From Candidatus Kouleothrix ribensis (GTDB taxonomy: Bacteria; Chloroflexota; Chloroflexia; Chloroflexales; Roseiflexaceae), in NCBI GenBank assembly GCA_016722075.1, contig JADKGW010000001.1, forward strand, positions 682,001 to 746,000: a DNA stretch of 64,000 nt, given 5' to 3'. The stretch's first letter is position 1. Every line of letters begins with the position of its first letter. The notes below the pieces were generated by a model. The model searched no databases. It saw only the letters and a program-made list of their open reading frames with translations, and was not told where the DNA came from. A program made the position numbers and the translations under genes. Below are positions 37,251-46,421 of this stretch, piece after piece.

Positions 37251-37378
37251 GCCCAACGCCTGGCGCATCAGCCGCGCCGCACCCGTAGATCGGGACTGCC
37301 TTCACGCCATGATAGCACAGAACATCGGCACGATCTCGTCGCTGCGGAGCGGCGTCGGGCTGCATGCGCTGGTTGGGC
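37251..37378 (-). other. attC site 36
   Basis: Cores GCCCAAC (37251) and GTTGGGC (37372). Confidence 0.92.
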
Positions 37379-37736
37379 GGCACCACCCCGGAGGGCCGTG
37401 ACGACCTGCCGGATGGGATGGCGCCGGCGGGCGCGGCCTGGGATGGCGTTCGGATGCGTTCCTCCTGCACGCGGTTGGACGCGATGGCGGTCGGATGCGC
37501 GGCCTGCGACCGCGTTCGAGGGCGCTGCCCGCGATTGCGTTCCCACCAGGATGGCGGTCGGATGTGGTGCCTGGGATGGCGTTCGCGGGCGTTCCCGGTG
37601 CTGGCCTGTCCAGGCACGGGATGCCTTCCCCGTGATGGCGGTCGGATGCCTGATTCGCGCACGTTGGCGGTCAGGCCGCGGCAATCACCGGGTTGAATCG
37701 GGCGTTGGCGTTCCATCGCATGGGTTGCTCGTGCCC
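37379..37736 (-). repeat. N unit 15
   Basis: 358 bp from core to core. Confidence 0.85.
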
Positions 37737-37865
37737 GCCCAACGCCTGGCGCATCAGCCGCGCCGTCCCAAACGATCGGTACTGCGTTCCTGTTGATTCC
37801 AACGTTCAAAATCGGAACGATCTCGTCGCCGCACAGCGGCGTCGGGCTGCATGCGCTGGTTGGGC
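37737..37865 (-). other. attC site 37
   Basis: Cores GCCCAAC (37737) and GTTGGGC (37859). It closes the truncated N unit 16. Confidence 0.92.
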
Positions 37866-37992
37866 GGCACCACGCTGGAGGTGCGTGATCACCTGCCGGA
37901 GGTGCGTGATCACCTGCCGGACGGGATGGCGCGCGCAGGCGCTGCCTGGGATGGCGTTCCTCTGCGTTCCTCTTGGCCGCGAGGCCGATGCT
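37866..37992 (-). repeat. N unit 16, truncated, with a 21-bp tandem duplication
   Basis: Only the attC-proximal 127 bp remain. A 21-bp segment (37877-37897) is perfectly duplicated at 37898-37918. The unit breaks off at the attC of the cupin cassette. Confidence 0.75.
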
Positions 37993-38057
37993 CGCCAACA
38001 CGGCGTCGCGGCCAAGGCGGCACGCCGTTGGCGGTTCGCTTGAGCGAGGGGTTAGGC
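37993..38057 (-). other. attC-like site of a different type (GTTAGGC)
   Basis: Core GTTAGGC (38051-38057), read on the minus strand as GCCTAACCCCTCGCTCAAGC, the opening typical of attC sites in proteobacterial integrons and unlike all others in this array. The opposite core is uncertain (CGCCAAC at 37993), so the far half may have been lost where it joins N unit 16. Confidence 0.65.
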
Positions 38058-38073
38058 GGCACGGCTGCCCACG

Positions 38074-38424
38074 CTAGATGACGACTCTTGCCGCAGCCGT
38101 GGCTGTGTTGCCCGTGTTTGGCGTGCCTTGCGGCTCAATGAGCAGTATGTGCGCCTCTTCCTCCGCTACAGGGCAGTGCTCCACGCCCTTTGGGACGACG
38201 TACAGCTCGCCGGGTTCCAGTTTGACGCTTCCGTCGCGCAACAGGATGGTCAGTTCCCCCGTGAGCACTAGGAAGAAGTCGTCCGTGTCGTCGTGCTTGT
38301 GCCAAGTAAACGGGCCTTTGACCTTGACGACCATCAGGTCGTGGCCGTTGAACTGCCCGACAGTCCTCGGTTGGTAGTGTTCAGAGAAGGTTTCAAGCTT
38401 CTCGGCTAGATTGATTGACTTCAT
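38074..38424 (-). CDS. Cupin-domain protein
   Basis: A 116-residue single-domain cupin. Motif 1 is GPFTWHKHDDTDDFFLVLTGE (two His and an acidic residue as metal ligands), and motif 2 is GELYVVPKGVEHCPVAEEE with the third His. This is the standard small-cupin layout (mannose-6-phosphate isomerase or DUF-type), binding one metal ion; substrate unknown. It starts at 38424 after GGAGCACC. It is the only gene in the window associated with a GTTAGGC-type attC, indicating capture from a different integron pool. Confidence 0.88.
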   Translation of the reverse strand: MKSINLAEKLETFSEHYQPRTVGQFNGHDLMVVKVKGPFTWHKHDDTDDFFLVLTGELTILLRDGSVKLEPGELYVVPKGVEHCPVAEEEAHILLIEPQGTPNTGNTATAAARVVI

Positions 38425-38523
38425 GGTGCTCCTGGAGGCGGGAGATTCCAAGCCGATATGAAGGGGCCGCGTCTTGGGCTGCTCGATCGTCGTTCCGCAG
38501 ACCACAGAACGTGTTCGGTGCCC

Positions 38524-38650
38524 GCCCAACGCCTGGCGCATCAGCCGCGCCGCACCCAGCGATCGGGATTGCGTTCCCGGTGATTCCAACCGTCAAAATC
38601 GGAACGATCTCGGGCCGCGTGCGGCGTCGGGCTGGATGCGCTGGTTGGGC
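38524..38650 (-). other. attC site 39
   Basis: Cores GCCCAAC (38524) and GTTGGGC (38644). The left arm ends GCGGCGTCGGGCTGGATGCGC. It closes N unit 17. Confidence 0.92.
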
Positions 38651-39008
38651 GGCACCACGCCGGAGGGTCGCGATGCCCTGCCGGACGTGATGGCGCCCGC
38701 GGGCGGTGCCTGGGATGGCGTCCGCATGCGTTCCTTCCTGGCGCTGGTGGACGCGACGACGGTCGGATGCGTGCCCTGGGATGGCGCTCGAGGGCACTGC
38801 CCGCGATTCCGTTCCCACCACGACGGCGGCCGGATGCGGTGCCTGGAATGGCGTTCGCGGGCGTTCCCGGCGATGACCTGTCCAGGCACGGGATGCGTTT
38901 CTCGTGACCGCGCTCGGATGCCCGATTCGCACGGGTTGGCAGTCAGGCTGCAGCAATCACGGGGCTGAATCGTGCGCTGATTGTCAATCCAATGGGCCGC
39001 TCGTGCCC
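38651..39008 (-). repeat. N unit 17
   Basis: 358 bp from core to core, tandem with N unit 18. Closely similar to N unit 20 (shared GGGCGGTGCCTGGGATGGCG segment). Confidence 0.85.
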
Positions 39009-39138
39009 GCCCAACGTCTTGCGCATCAGCCGCGCCGCACTGATAGATCGGGATGCCATTGGAGCAGAAACGGTGTGTCAAAATCGCGTCGATCTCGGTC
39101 GCCGCACAGCGGCGTCGGGCTGCATGCGCTGGTTGGGC
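39009..39138 (-). other. attC site 40
   Basis: Cores GCCCAAC (39009) and GTTGGGC (39132). Confidence 0.92.
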
Positions 39139-39495
39139 GGCACCACGCCGGAGGGCCGCGCTAACCTGCCAGCCATGTTTGGCGCCCGAGGGCGCGGCCT
39201 GGGATAGAGTCCGAGCGCGTTCCTCCTGCGCGCTGATGGGCGCGATGGCGGTCGGATGCGTGCCCCGTGCTGGCGCCCGAGGGCGTTGCCCGCGATGGCG
39301 TTCCCACGCGCTGGCGGTCGGATGCGCGGTATGGAATGCCGTCCGAGGGCCTTCCCCGCGCTGGCTTGTCCAGGCAATGGATGCGTTCCCTGCGATAGCG
39401 CTCGCATGCCCGATCGTACGCGTTGGCAGTCAGGCCGCAGCAATCACGGGGCTGAATCATGCGCTGGCTTCGCCACAGATAGGCGGCTCGTGCCC
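39139..39495 (-). repeat. N unit 18
   Basis: 357 bp. It abuts a lone core GCCCAAC at 39496-39502 that is followed directly by coding sequence, not by an attC arm. Confidence 0.85.
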
Positions 39496-40153
39496 GCCCA
39501 ACTTCCCAGGCGTGATCGAGCGTGTGAAAGGCGGTGTGCCGAATCAGGTACCGGAGCGGCCATTTCGCCTGCTTGCCAGCCAGCTTGCCCTGGGCGTGGT
39601 AGTCCCGTATGGCCTGGCAATAGGCATCACGATACGGTCTCAGTCCCTCGTCAGTTAGCAGCGCATCGTCGGAGGTGGCAACCCCGACCCCACCCGCCCA
39701 ATCCTTCTCTACGAACAGCGTATGCCGGACGATATGGTCGCGGTCGCGTCCGCCGCCGCGCGGTCCGCGCTGCATTGCAGCCGACACGCGCACACGCACC
39801 GCATCGAAAAACGTCCAACACGCCCGCATCAGTGTCAGCTCGCGCTCCAATGCCTCGCCCGACACCACCTGCTGGTCGATACCCGAAAATGCGAACGAGA
39901 TCCCCCAGAAGTCAGTGGAGCCGGTGCCTGGATAGTGCTCGACCACATCGACCACGGGGCTGGTCGCAAACGCAGCCTCCATCCCGGCCAGCCTCGTCAC
40001 CAAAGCATACCGGGGGATGTAGGAACGTAAGCGTTCGACTGCCGCCGCCTCGGTCATTGCACCCCGTTCAAGACCAGGCCAATCCGGTGCCACCGCAACC
40101 ACCCGCTTGCCCTTCAGCCCGATCTCCAGCGTCACCCGAAGATGGTTCGCCAC
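39496..40153 (-). pseudogene. Unknown GC-rich gene truncated at an integron core
   Basis: From GTG at 40153 (preceded by GGAGGAGCC) the frame reads VANHLRVTLEIGLKGKRVVAVAPDWPG and on to LIRHTAFHTLDHAWE, where it meets GTTGGGC, the core next to N unit 18. Beyond it the frame runs on into repeat DNA. The IRHTAFHTLDHAWE motif resembles the helical bundle end of DinB-like/DUF-type proteins in Actinobacteria and Chloroflexota. No attC arm precedes the core, so the gene's 3' end and attC appear to have been removed by recombination at, or next to, a core site inside the gene. The GC content and lack of an attC suggest it was not originally a cassette gene. Confidence 0.6.
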
Positions 40154-40257
40154 GGCTCCTCCATCACAGTTATTTCTGCCGCCGCACATCCCATGAGCGC
40201 GCGGGTGGGCTGAGAGTATCGCACACGTGTGCAGCGAGTGCATCTGCCTGCAGGATA

Positions 40258-41402
40258 TAGTAATCCTAAATGAGTTGTAAACTTGGCATATACATACGGA
40301 GCTTTTCGAATTTGAACGAGAGCGTATTCAATGCTTCCTCAAATAAGTTGAGAACTGCCTGAAAATTGATGCATTCCCGCCAGTGTTTTCGTACATATTG
40401 CTTGGCTTTTAACCAAACATCTTCCATTGGGTTTTGCTCTGGCGCATTCGGTGCGAAAAGGATGCAGTGGACGCTCCATTCGTCTTTTGGCAGCTTGTAA
40501 TTGACACCTTCGAGGTATTCTTGCATTTCTGTACCGCGATGATAGGATGCACCATCCCAAATGAGGACGATCCGTTTCCCTGGGAATTGTTCCCGCACAT
40601 ACTCGACAAAAATCATCGTCCAATCACCATTTGCCGTATCCGTTGGAATTGCGCATATGTCTGCTGTACACAATTCAATGGCCCCGTAGTAGGTTTGTCG
40701 CTCGCGAAAATTCGTCATTGGAATGCTGATTCGTTCGCCCCGTGGCCCCCAAACATAGCCACACGCATCGTTCCAGAGGACATGACACTGATCCACAAAC
40801 ACCACCACCAGGCTCCCATCCGCAATGGCCGCCGCGTGTGCAGTCAAAAAGTCAAGGATTTCTTTTTTTGCGGCAACCAGCGCAGCATCATGCCGAGGAT
40901 TCGTGTGCTGGGCTTTTTTTATACGTTATTTTTGCCTCATCGAGCAGTTGGTAATAGCTTTGCTGCGATTGAAACACGATGCCATAGGTTGTTTCGATGT
41001 GCGTTTGGAGGAGTGCGACAGACCATTCTTGTTGATCTTGCAACCAATCAAGCACGGATTGTCGTTCTTCAGGCGACAGATAGGGTTGCATCCCTTGATA
41101 CTTCAAGGTAAATCCATCTACTCCATACTGCGCATAGGCTTTCTTTGCCTGGCTAATAAACCCAGGGGTGACATCCAACATCTCACTAATCGCTGCATAC
41201 AAATACCCGAGCAGCGCGAGTTTTACTGCGAGTGCGCGTCGATACTCGCGTGAATCATGGGGTTCAGCCAGAAAGGCGGTGATATCTTCAGGAATAGGAG
41301 CCATACCGCACCTCACAAAGTGGCACACCCGTACTTGGGCGAAGCGTTGCGTACAATCGTGGAACCAGTATACCACGTTTTAGAAATCAGATAGGGATGC
41401 TA
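40258..41402 (-). mobile_element. IS-B copy 2 (IS630 family)
   Basis: Bounded by TAGTAATCC (40258) and GGATGCTA (41402) with flanking TA. It separates the truncated gene at 39496-40153 from a 200-base stretch (41403-41606) in which I see no gene. Confidence 0.9.
40266..41304 (-). pseudogene. IS-B transposase, frameshift in a second A tract
   Basis: The A tract before GCCCAGCAC has 7 A here against 6 in the intact copy (position about 40913), so the frame breaks after KITYKK. The later A tract has the intact length (7), so the catalytic half is undamaged but out of frame. Confidence 0.85.
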
Positions 41403-41606
41403 TAGTGGTTCCAGATATAGGTCGTGAGTATGTCGTTTTCGTTGTAGTCCATAGCATGCGTCCGATCACGTGATAGTTTGCTGTGGTGGGTGCTCTTACA
41501 GATGTATTTAGCTTTCGTCATGAATCAAGCATCTATGATATTATGCGGCATTTTGGATTGAGAAGTAAACAGCATAACAATTGACAAATTTTGCTGAGGG
41601 TGGCCC

Positions 41607-41732
41607 GCCCAACGCTTGCGTTCAGCCGCGCCGCCACCAGGAGATCAGGAACGCATTTTCTCTGGTACAGCTGCCAAAATCGACCCGATTCCCTCGCCGC
41701 GACGCGGCGTCGGCTGCAACGCATTGTTGGAC
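41607..41732 (-). other. attC site 42 (GCGTT / AACGC variant)
   Basis: Cores GCCCAAC (41607) and GTTGGAC (41726). It serves kinase paralogue 2, just as the same variant at 22357 serves paralogue 1. Confidence 0.9.
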
Positions 41733-41761
41733 GGCAACCAGGTATCGGCTTCCAAACTGAA

Positions 41762-42331
41762 TCATACTACTTTACTGCTACTCCTAATGTAGGCCAGAGC
41801 TGCATCAAGACACTCTTCGAGTGGTCGCGTAGTGTCAACGACGAGATAGCCATCAATCGGGCGCTTCATATTCGTGATCCAGTCGCGGAAGACCTCGTCA
41901 TCTACATGTGCTTTGCCTGAGCCATCGGTAGGCTGGAGGCGCACCCCCGCTAGTTGACTTGGCAATCTTGGGCGGTTCTGTAATCGGCGGTCGAGTTCAT
42001 CAAGATCTACAACCCGACATTCAACATAACAATATGTGGCGCCAATCTCCTGCGCCAGCCGTTGTCCATGCTCCAGCAACTCGACATAGAAACACGGACT
42101 ATCGAAGATTACACTCAATCCTTGCAGCAGCAGATCGCGAGCGAGCGCGTTCAACAGAGAATAGGAGGCCGCGCCAGCGATAGAGGCTGGTACATTTGCT
42201 TCGAGCAGGGCACTCTTGGTGACATCATGATCGATGATGACCGCTCCGATCTGAGGTGCGATTGCATGTGCAAGTGTGGTTTTCCCTGCGCCTGGTGCCC
42301 CAGACATCTGGATAAAGAGCAAGTCAGGCAT
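41762..42331 (-). CDS. P-loop small-molecule kinase (AAA_33-like), paralogue 2
   Basis: A 189-residue protein with Walker A GAPGAGKTTLA, VIIDHDVTKSALLE, SVIFDSPCF and the basic lid LQNRPRLPSQLAGV. It aligns with 22768-23331 over its whole length at about 60% identity. Divergence this high, together with matching attC variants, indicates an old cassette family rather than a recent duplication. The stop is 30 bases from the attC. Confidence 0.82.
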   Translation of the reverse strand: MPDLLFIQMSGAPGAGKTTLAHAIAPQIGAVIIDHDVTKSALLEANVPASIAGAASYSLLNALARDLLLQGLSVIFDSPCFYVELLEHGQRLAQEIGATYCYVECRVVDLDELDRRLQNRPRLPSQLAGVRLQPTDGSGKAHVDDEVFRDWITNMKRPIDGYLVVDTTRPLEECLDAALAYIRSSSKVV

Positions 42332-42444
42332 GCGCTACATTCTCTACGCACATATGGCGTTCAACAAGACAAAGAGTTGATTTCAGTACTCGATTACACC
42401 GCCACTCAAGGCATTGATAAGCATGAGAACGACGATAAGTTGCC

Positions 42445-42550
42445 GCCCAACGCTCGGCGCATCAGCCGCCGCGAGCGCGCTGCACAAGTAAGCGTCAAAA
42501 TAGCACCGATCTCGCGCGCGAAGCGGTCGGGCTGCATGCGCATGTTCGGC
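42445..42550 (-). other. attC site 43 (short form)
   Basis: Cores GCCCAAC (42445) and GTTCGGC (42544), 106 bp, with GCCGCGAGCGCG / CGCGCGCGAAGCGG inner stem. It serves the PPOX gene. Confidence 0.9.
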
Positions 42551-42580
42551 CGCAGCCGAGCTCTATGCTTATTGGCATGA

Positions 42581-43069
42581 TCAGGATTCTGAAGCTTTAT
42601 CCGTATTTACTGCCCACTTTCGATGTAGCTCGGCATAGTGGTGTTCCCACTGGCTGCGAATAGCTCCCTCGGTTGTGCCGTCGTCATAGGCAGGTGAGAT
42701 CAACGCTGCAGCCGAAGTGATCGTGATCAACACGATCGCCTGAATGACCGCTTGGCTGCCTCGCTGGCGGTAGAATTGTAAGATCGCATCATAGTGTACA
42801 CCACTGGTGAGTACTTCGGCGGTTCCTTTGAAGCGGTAGCCTTTCCGAGCATATGGATCAACGACATTCACTTCAATATGCGGATTGTGGCGGAGGTTGG
42901 CAATTGTGCCAGGAGAGTGGATGTCTGCAAAGACGAGATGCTCGTCATCCCAAGCGATAGTGGTGCCTTTGGGAGAGAGGTTCGGGGTTCCATCTGGGCA
43001 GACGGTGGCCACAAACCCCAGGCGTTGCTCATCGAGCAAGCGTTTCATCTCGGGCGAAAGTATCGGCAT
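42581..43069 (-). CDS. PPOX-class FMN-binding split-barrel protein, paralogue 2
   Basis: A 162-residue paralogue of 17417-17905 with the same length. The flavin-binding strands (MKRLLDEQRLGFVATV, then PDGTPNLSPKGTT) and barrel strands (IEVNVVDPYARKGYRFKGTAEV, with variations) are retained. GGAG precedes the ATG at 43069. The two cassettes carry different attC sites, so they were not produced by copying one cassette recently. Confidence 0.85.
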   Translation of the reverse strand: MPILSPEMKRLLDEQRLGFVATVCPDGTPNLSPKGTTIAWDDEHLVFADIHSPGTIANLRHNPHIEVNVVDPYARKGYRFKGTAEVLTSGVHYDAILQFYRQRGSQAVIQAIVLITITSAAALISPAYDDGTTEGAIRSQWEHHYAELHRKWAVNTDKASES

Positions 43070-43225
43070 GGTGTACTCCGAGTGTGAGACCACCAAGGTG
43101 GAAGTTCCAGACAGCAACAAGGTTCAATCTCAGGCAAAATAGTATGTCAACGTGTGGAGAGAGTCAAGGCGAAAGAAGCGATGCAGTGAAGCACTTCGTG
43201 AGGAGATGAGGCTATTGGACTGACG

Positions 43226-43328
43226 GCCGAACGGGTTGGCATTCAGCTGCCGCGAGCGCGTTCAGTAGAGCCTTCAAAATAGCAATGATCTCGCGCGCGA
43301 AGCGGTCTGCTGCAATGCCGGGTTGGAC
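43226..43328 (-). other. attC site 44 (GGCATT / AATGCC variant)
   Basis: Cores GCCGAAC (43226) and GTTGGAC (43322), 103 bp. Confidence 0.9.
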
Positions 43329-43362
43329 GGCGAACGGTTGACGAGCGTTTGCACAGGATCGT

Positions 43363-43824
43363 TTATGTCTGCTTTACTCGCCGGATATGCTGATCCAGTT
43401 TCCGCATGTCGCTTGTTGGAAACAGATGTTGCCATTCCCACGTCTCGCTTCCGTGACTCTCAAGTTGCCGGAGTGCTCGCCAAACAGGAGCCACAATCTC
43501 CATACGCGATCCGTGTAGCAGGAAGACCGCGTGACTATTATCGCGCTGGCGGGTCGAATCTGGCCATTCGATGATGGTAAGGGTTGTCGTGCCGGTATCC
43601 GTCACAAAGAGGAACTCGTACTCGACTGGCTCGGTGTTCCAGCGAACAGAGCAGTGGATCGTATCGGCCAGTACAATCCCGATCAATGCTGTGATAAGGT
43701 CTGATAGCGAGTCATAAGGTGTATGTGATACAGTGAAGAAAAGCGTGTGATCGTTCGTAGTGAGTGTGATTGGCAAGCCGCCGCCCACAGGCTTCTCAAA
43801 GCGGACGCGAAAGCTGTCGGACAT
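43363..43824 (-). CDS. Unknown conserved-looking cassette protein
   Basis: A 153-residue soluble protein from MSDSFRVRFEKPVGGG. The first 60 residues are beta-rich (LPITLTTNDHTLFFTVSHTPYDSL), followed by a helix (SDLITALIGIVLAD) and further strands (EYEFLFVTDTGTTTLTIIEWPD). The C-terminal part WEWQHLFPTSDMRKLDQHIRR looks helical. I have no family name for it. Upstream ORF extension runs into the preceding attC and is rejected. Confidence 0.65.
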   Translation of the reverse strand: MSDSFRVRFEKPVGGGLPITLTTNDHTLFFTVSHTPYDSLSDLITALIGIVLADTIHCSVRWNTEPVEYEFLFVTDTGTTTLTIIEWPDSTRQRDNSHAVFLLHGSRMEIVAPVWRALRQLESHGSETWEWQHLFPTSDMRKLDQHIRRVKQT

Positions 43825-43976
43825 AATGGTACCTAATTCGGATGAGCCGTATGTCTTTAGAGAACCAACAAGAGCAACAAACAGTAAATCTTTAGCGATA
43901 TGTATGCCGCTTGATCGCATCGACATTGTGCCATCAGAATGCGGCTTTGTCGATGCAACAGGCGTTCTCGTTCGCC

Positions 43977-44099
43977 GTCCAACGCCACGCGCATCAGCCG
44001 CGCCCCAGCTAGGCCGGGAAAGCGGTTTAACCGATACAGCTGCCAAAATCGGCCCGATCTCGCCGCCGGAACGGCGTCGGCTGCATGCGCATGTTGGGC
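43977..44099 (-). other. attC site 45
   Basis: Cores GTCCAAC (43977) and GTTGGGC (44093). It serves the macro-domain gene. Confidence 0.92.
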
Positions 44100-44118
44100 G
44101 CATTTTTCTCCATGCGAG

Positions 44119-44652
44119 TTAGCTTACGGGTTGATTGGCCCAGCGTTCGTTCCAAACGGATTGATAGGCTTGGTATACATGCGCATCAAAACACACAAAG
44201 GTGACTCGTTCCGGTAAGGGATGGGTTGCAAGAAACGCGATCGTTGTACTGAGGGCGATCAGCGCAGCAGGTTTTGGAGGATAGCCATAGATACCGCAAC
44301 TAATCGCAGGAAACGCAATCGTACGAGCCGCATGGTGCATCGCTACCGTCAGGCTGTTGCGATAGCACGCTGCCAGGAGATCGGGCTCGCCAGACTGGCC
44401 ATCACGCCAAACGGGACCAACGGTATGCATGATATGCGCGGCTGGGAGGCGATAGCCGCGCGTGAGCTTCGCTTGGCCGGTTTTGCATCCGCCAAGTAAA
44501 CGGCACTCGTGCACCAAGTCAGGACCAGCGGCCCGATGAATGGCACCATCCACACCGCCGCCACCAAGTAAGGAGCTATTGGCAGCATTCACAATAATAT
44601 CAACCGAATAAGTGGTGATATCACCACGCTCTATCTGGATGCGCTGGGTCAT
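44119..44652 (-). CDS. Macro-domain protein (ADP-ribose hydrolase, MacroD/YmdB type)
   Basis: A 177-residue single macro domain. DIIVNAANSSLLGGGGVDGAIH is split by no indel and gives the ADP-ribose-binding Asn/Gly-rich loop. GYRLPAAHIMHTVGPVW gives the second loop, and IAFPAISCGIYGYP the third. These residues are those of MacroD-type enzymes that remove ADP-ribose from proteins or hydrolyse O-acetyl-ADP-ribose. The length is typical. The stop is only 19 bases from the attC core. A role in counteracting ADP-ribosylating toxins is plausible but inferred. Confidence 0.92.
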   Translation of the reverse strand: MTQRIQIERGDITTYSVDIIVNAANSSLLGGGGVDGAIHRAAGPDLVHECRLLGGCKTGQAKLTRGYRLPAAHIMHTVGPVWRDGQSGEPDLLAACYRNSLTVAMHHAARTIAFPAISCGIYGYPPKPAALIALSTTIAFLATHPLPERVTFVCFDAHVYQAYQSVWNERWANQPVS

Positions 44653-44741
44653 TGCCGTCCTCTATTGGCTGCTAGCGATGAAGCGGCACAAAGTGCGAAA
44701 TAGGTCTTAATGATATGGAAGAAACGGTTACGGGTTGGGGC

Positions 44742-44867
44742 GCCCAACGGTAGCATTCAGCCGCGCCGCCACCGATAGATTGGGAATACGTTTTATCTGG
44801 TACCGCTGCCAAAATCGGCCCGATTTCGTCGCCGCGACGCGGCGTCGGCTGCAATGCGTGGTTGGGC
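44742..44867 (-). other. attC site 46 (AGCATT / AATGCG variant)
   Basis: Cores GCCCAAC (44742) and GTTGGGC (44861). Its right core is 7 bases from the stop of the TPR gene. Confidence 0.9.
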
Positions 44868-44874
44868 CGCGGCC

Positions 44875-45891
44875 CTACTCGTTGCGATCGGCAACTGGAT
44901 GCGCAAGCTGTTCCAATTTCGCCGCTAGCATGTGCGCACCAAGGACAAAGTCAATCGCCTTTGCTCGGGTATATGCAGCTGCATAATACGCGCGTGCCTG
45001 ACTCTGCTGCTGCTGATCTTCGGCCAACTCCCCGAGTGAATAGAGGAGCTGCACGGCTGCCCGCTCCACCTGCATCGCCTCAGCAAGCTGATACGCGGTG
45101 TGATAGTGTTGTTGCGCCTGATCATAGGCGTGTTGTAACTGCAAGACTTCCCCAACGGCGAGATGCGCGAAGGGCAGAAACAGCCGGTTGCCGCTCTTTT
45201 CCGTCAACGCTAACGCTTCTTGAAACAAACGTAAGGCGGTGTCACGATGGTCTGCACGCAACGCTGCGAATCCCAGGTGCCGTGTGGCTTCGCCTTGCTC
45301 CGCCTCGAAAGTGTAGTGCTGTGCGAGCTGATACACATCCTTGAAGGTGGCTTCAGCATCAGCAAATCGCTGTTCACGTTCGGCAATCAGGCCAAGGTGC
45401 AACCGCGATTGGCAGAGCGCCTGCTGATCGGGGTGGGCTGCCCGCAACGCCAACGCCTGCGCAAAAGCGTTGCGGGCAGCGGTAAAATCGCCGGTCGCGC
45501 TCGTGAGGGCTTGCTGGTAGCAGCCGAAACCGAAACGATCCAACGCCAAGGCAAGCACGAGCGGCTGGTGCAGCGTTTGGGCAAGATCAACCGCGTGCTG
45601 GAGGACATCGAGGGCAGGCGCGTAGGCACCAGTGGTGAGAGATGCATGCCATGTGAGCATGCAGCCATAGGTGATGAGCAACTCGGTGGTAGGCCTAGCA
45701 GGGCAATCGAGGATACTGACCAGGTCGTGGCCTGCTGCAAGCACCTGCACGGATCGATCAAGGTGTCCACAGGCAAAATAGTGTTCACCGAGGCGACAGA
45801 GTGTGTGCAAGACTATCGTAGTGTGATCGGCCAGGTCAGCAGGCGATAAGGACATGGCGTGCCTCAGTGCATGTTCGATACGCAACGGCAT
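44875..45891 (-). CDS. TPR-repeat protein
   Basis: A 338-residue alpha-helical repeat protein. Tandem 34-residue units are visible from about residue 30 to the end, for example LHTLCRLGEHYFACGHLDRS, RLHLGLIAEREQRFADAEAT, RHLGFAALRADHRDTALRLF, FAHLAVGEVLQLQHAYDQAQ and LLYSLGELAEDQQQQSQAR, with the small residues and Tyr/Ala expected of TPRs. It resembles the C-terminal TPR region of MalT-like or SARP-type regulators without their DNA-binding part, so it may be a derived fragment or an independent adapter. A start at 45855 is also possible. Confidence 0.8.
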   Translation of the reverse strand: MPLRIEHALRHAMSLSPADLADHTTIVLHTLCRLGEHYFACGHLDRSVQVLAAGHDLVSILDCPARPTTELLITYGCMLTWHASLTTGAYAPALDVLQHAVDLAQTLHQPLVLALALDRFGFGCYQQALTSATGDFTAARNAFAQALALRAAHPDQQALCQSRLHLGLIAEREQRFADAEATFKDVYQLAQHYTFEAEQGEATRHLGFAALRADHRDTALRLFQEALALTEKSGNRLFLPFAHLAVGEVLQLQHAYDQAQQHYHTAYQLAEAMQVERAAVQLLYSLGELAEDQQQQSQARAYYAAAYTRAKAIDFVLGAHMLAAKLEQLAHPVADRNE

Positions 45892-45968
45892 GATGTGGGT
45901 GTATGGATTGTATCACCGATCATCAAGTGCGACAAGCAGATGCGGCATGAAGGGTTGGTAGAGGAGCG

Positions 45969-46094
45969 GCCCAACGCCTGGCGCATCAGCCGCGCCGCAC
46001 TGATAGATCGGGAACGCCTTGCACGTGATTATCGCACACAAAATCGACCCGATTCCCTCGCCGGGACGGCGTCGGCTGCAATGCATTGTTGGGC
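45969..46094 (-). other. attC site 47
   Basis: Cores GCCCAAC (45969) and GTTGGGC (46088). It serves the GNAT cassette at 46422, 330 bases away; a MITE-like element fills much of that gap. Confidence 0.9.
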
Positions 46095-46225
46095 CGCACG
46101 GCCCATTGCGATGGCGTTAATCTTATTGCATTAGGAAGCGGTATAATGCCAATTGAGAAGTATGCGAAAAAGCCTATTGCGACCAGTCGATGGCGCACTT
46201 GCCTGAAATAGATCCGCGATTAGAT

Positions 46226-46369
46226 TAGGCTCTTTCTGACAATTCGAAATCGTGTAAGAAGTAGCCTCGTTTTCGTGGCGATTGGTGTCGAAATATGCTC
46301 TGAGATGTCCGTACATCAGCTGATTTGCACGTTTTCTTAATCCGAAACCGGATTGTCAGAAAGAGCCTA
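46226..46369. repeat. MITE-like element with 21-bp inverted ends
   Basis: Left end TAGGCTCTTTCTGACAAT; the right end is its complement (GATTGTCAGAAAGAGCCTA region, to 46369). 20 of 21 terminal bases match. It has no ORF and TA at both borders, as expected for a Tc1/mariner-IS630-type target duplication. Confidence 0.75.
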
Positions 46370-46421
46370 CTTGGTGCTAGCGAGGCCGCTGTCGATACAG
46401 ACCAGCGTCCATCGGTTGTCT

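Noticed and set aside
36979..38001. Open frame of 340 codons on the minus strand across N units
   Set aside because: It crosses two attC sites and several N units, and similar open frames occur on both strands because of the GC-rich, partly palindromic repeats. Unit lengths vary by 1-2 bases, so no frame is shared.
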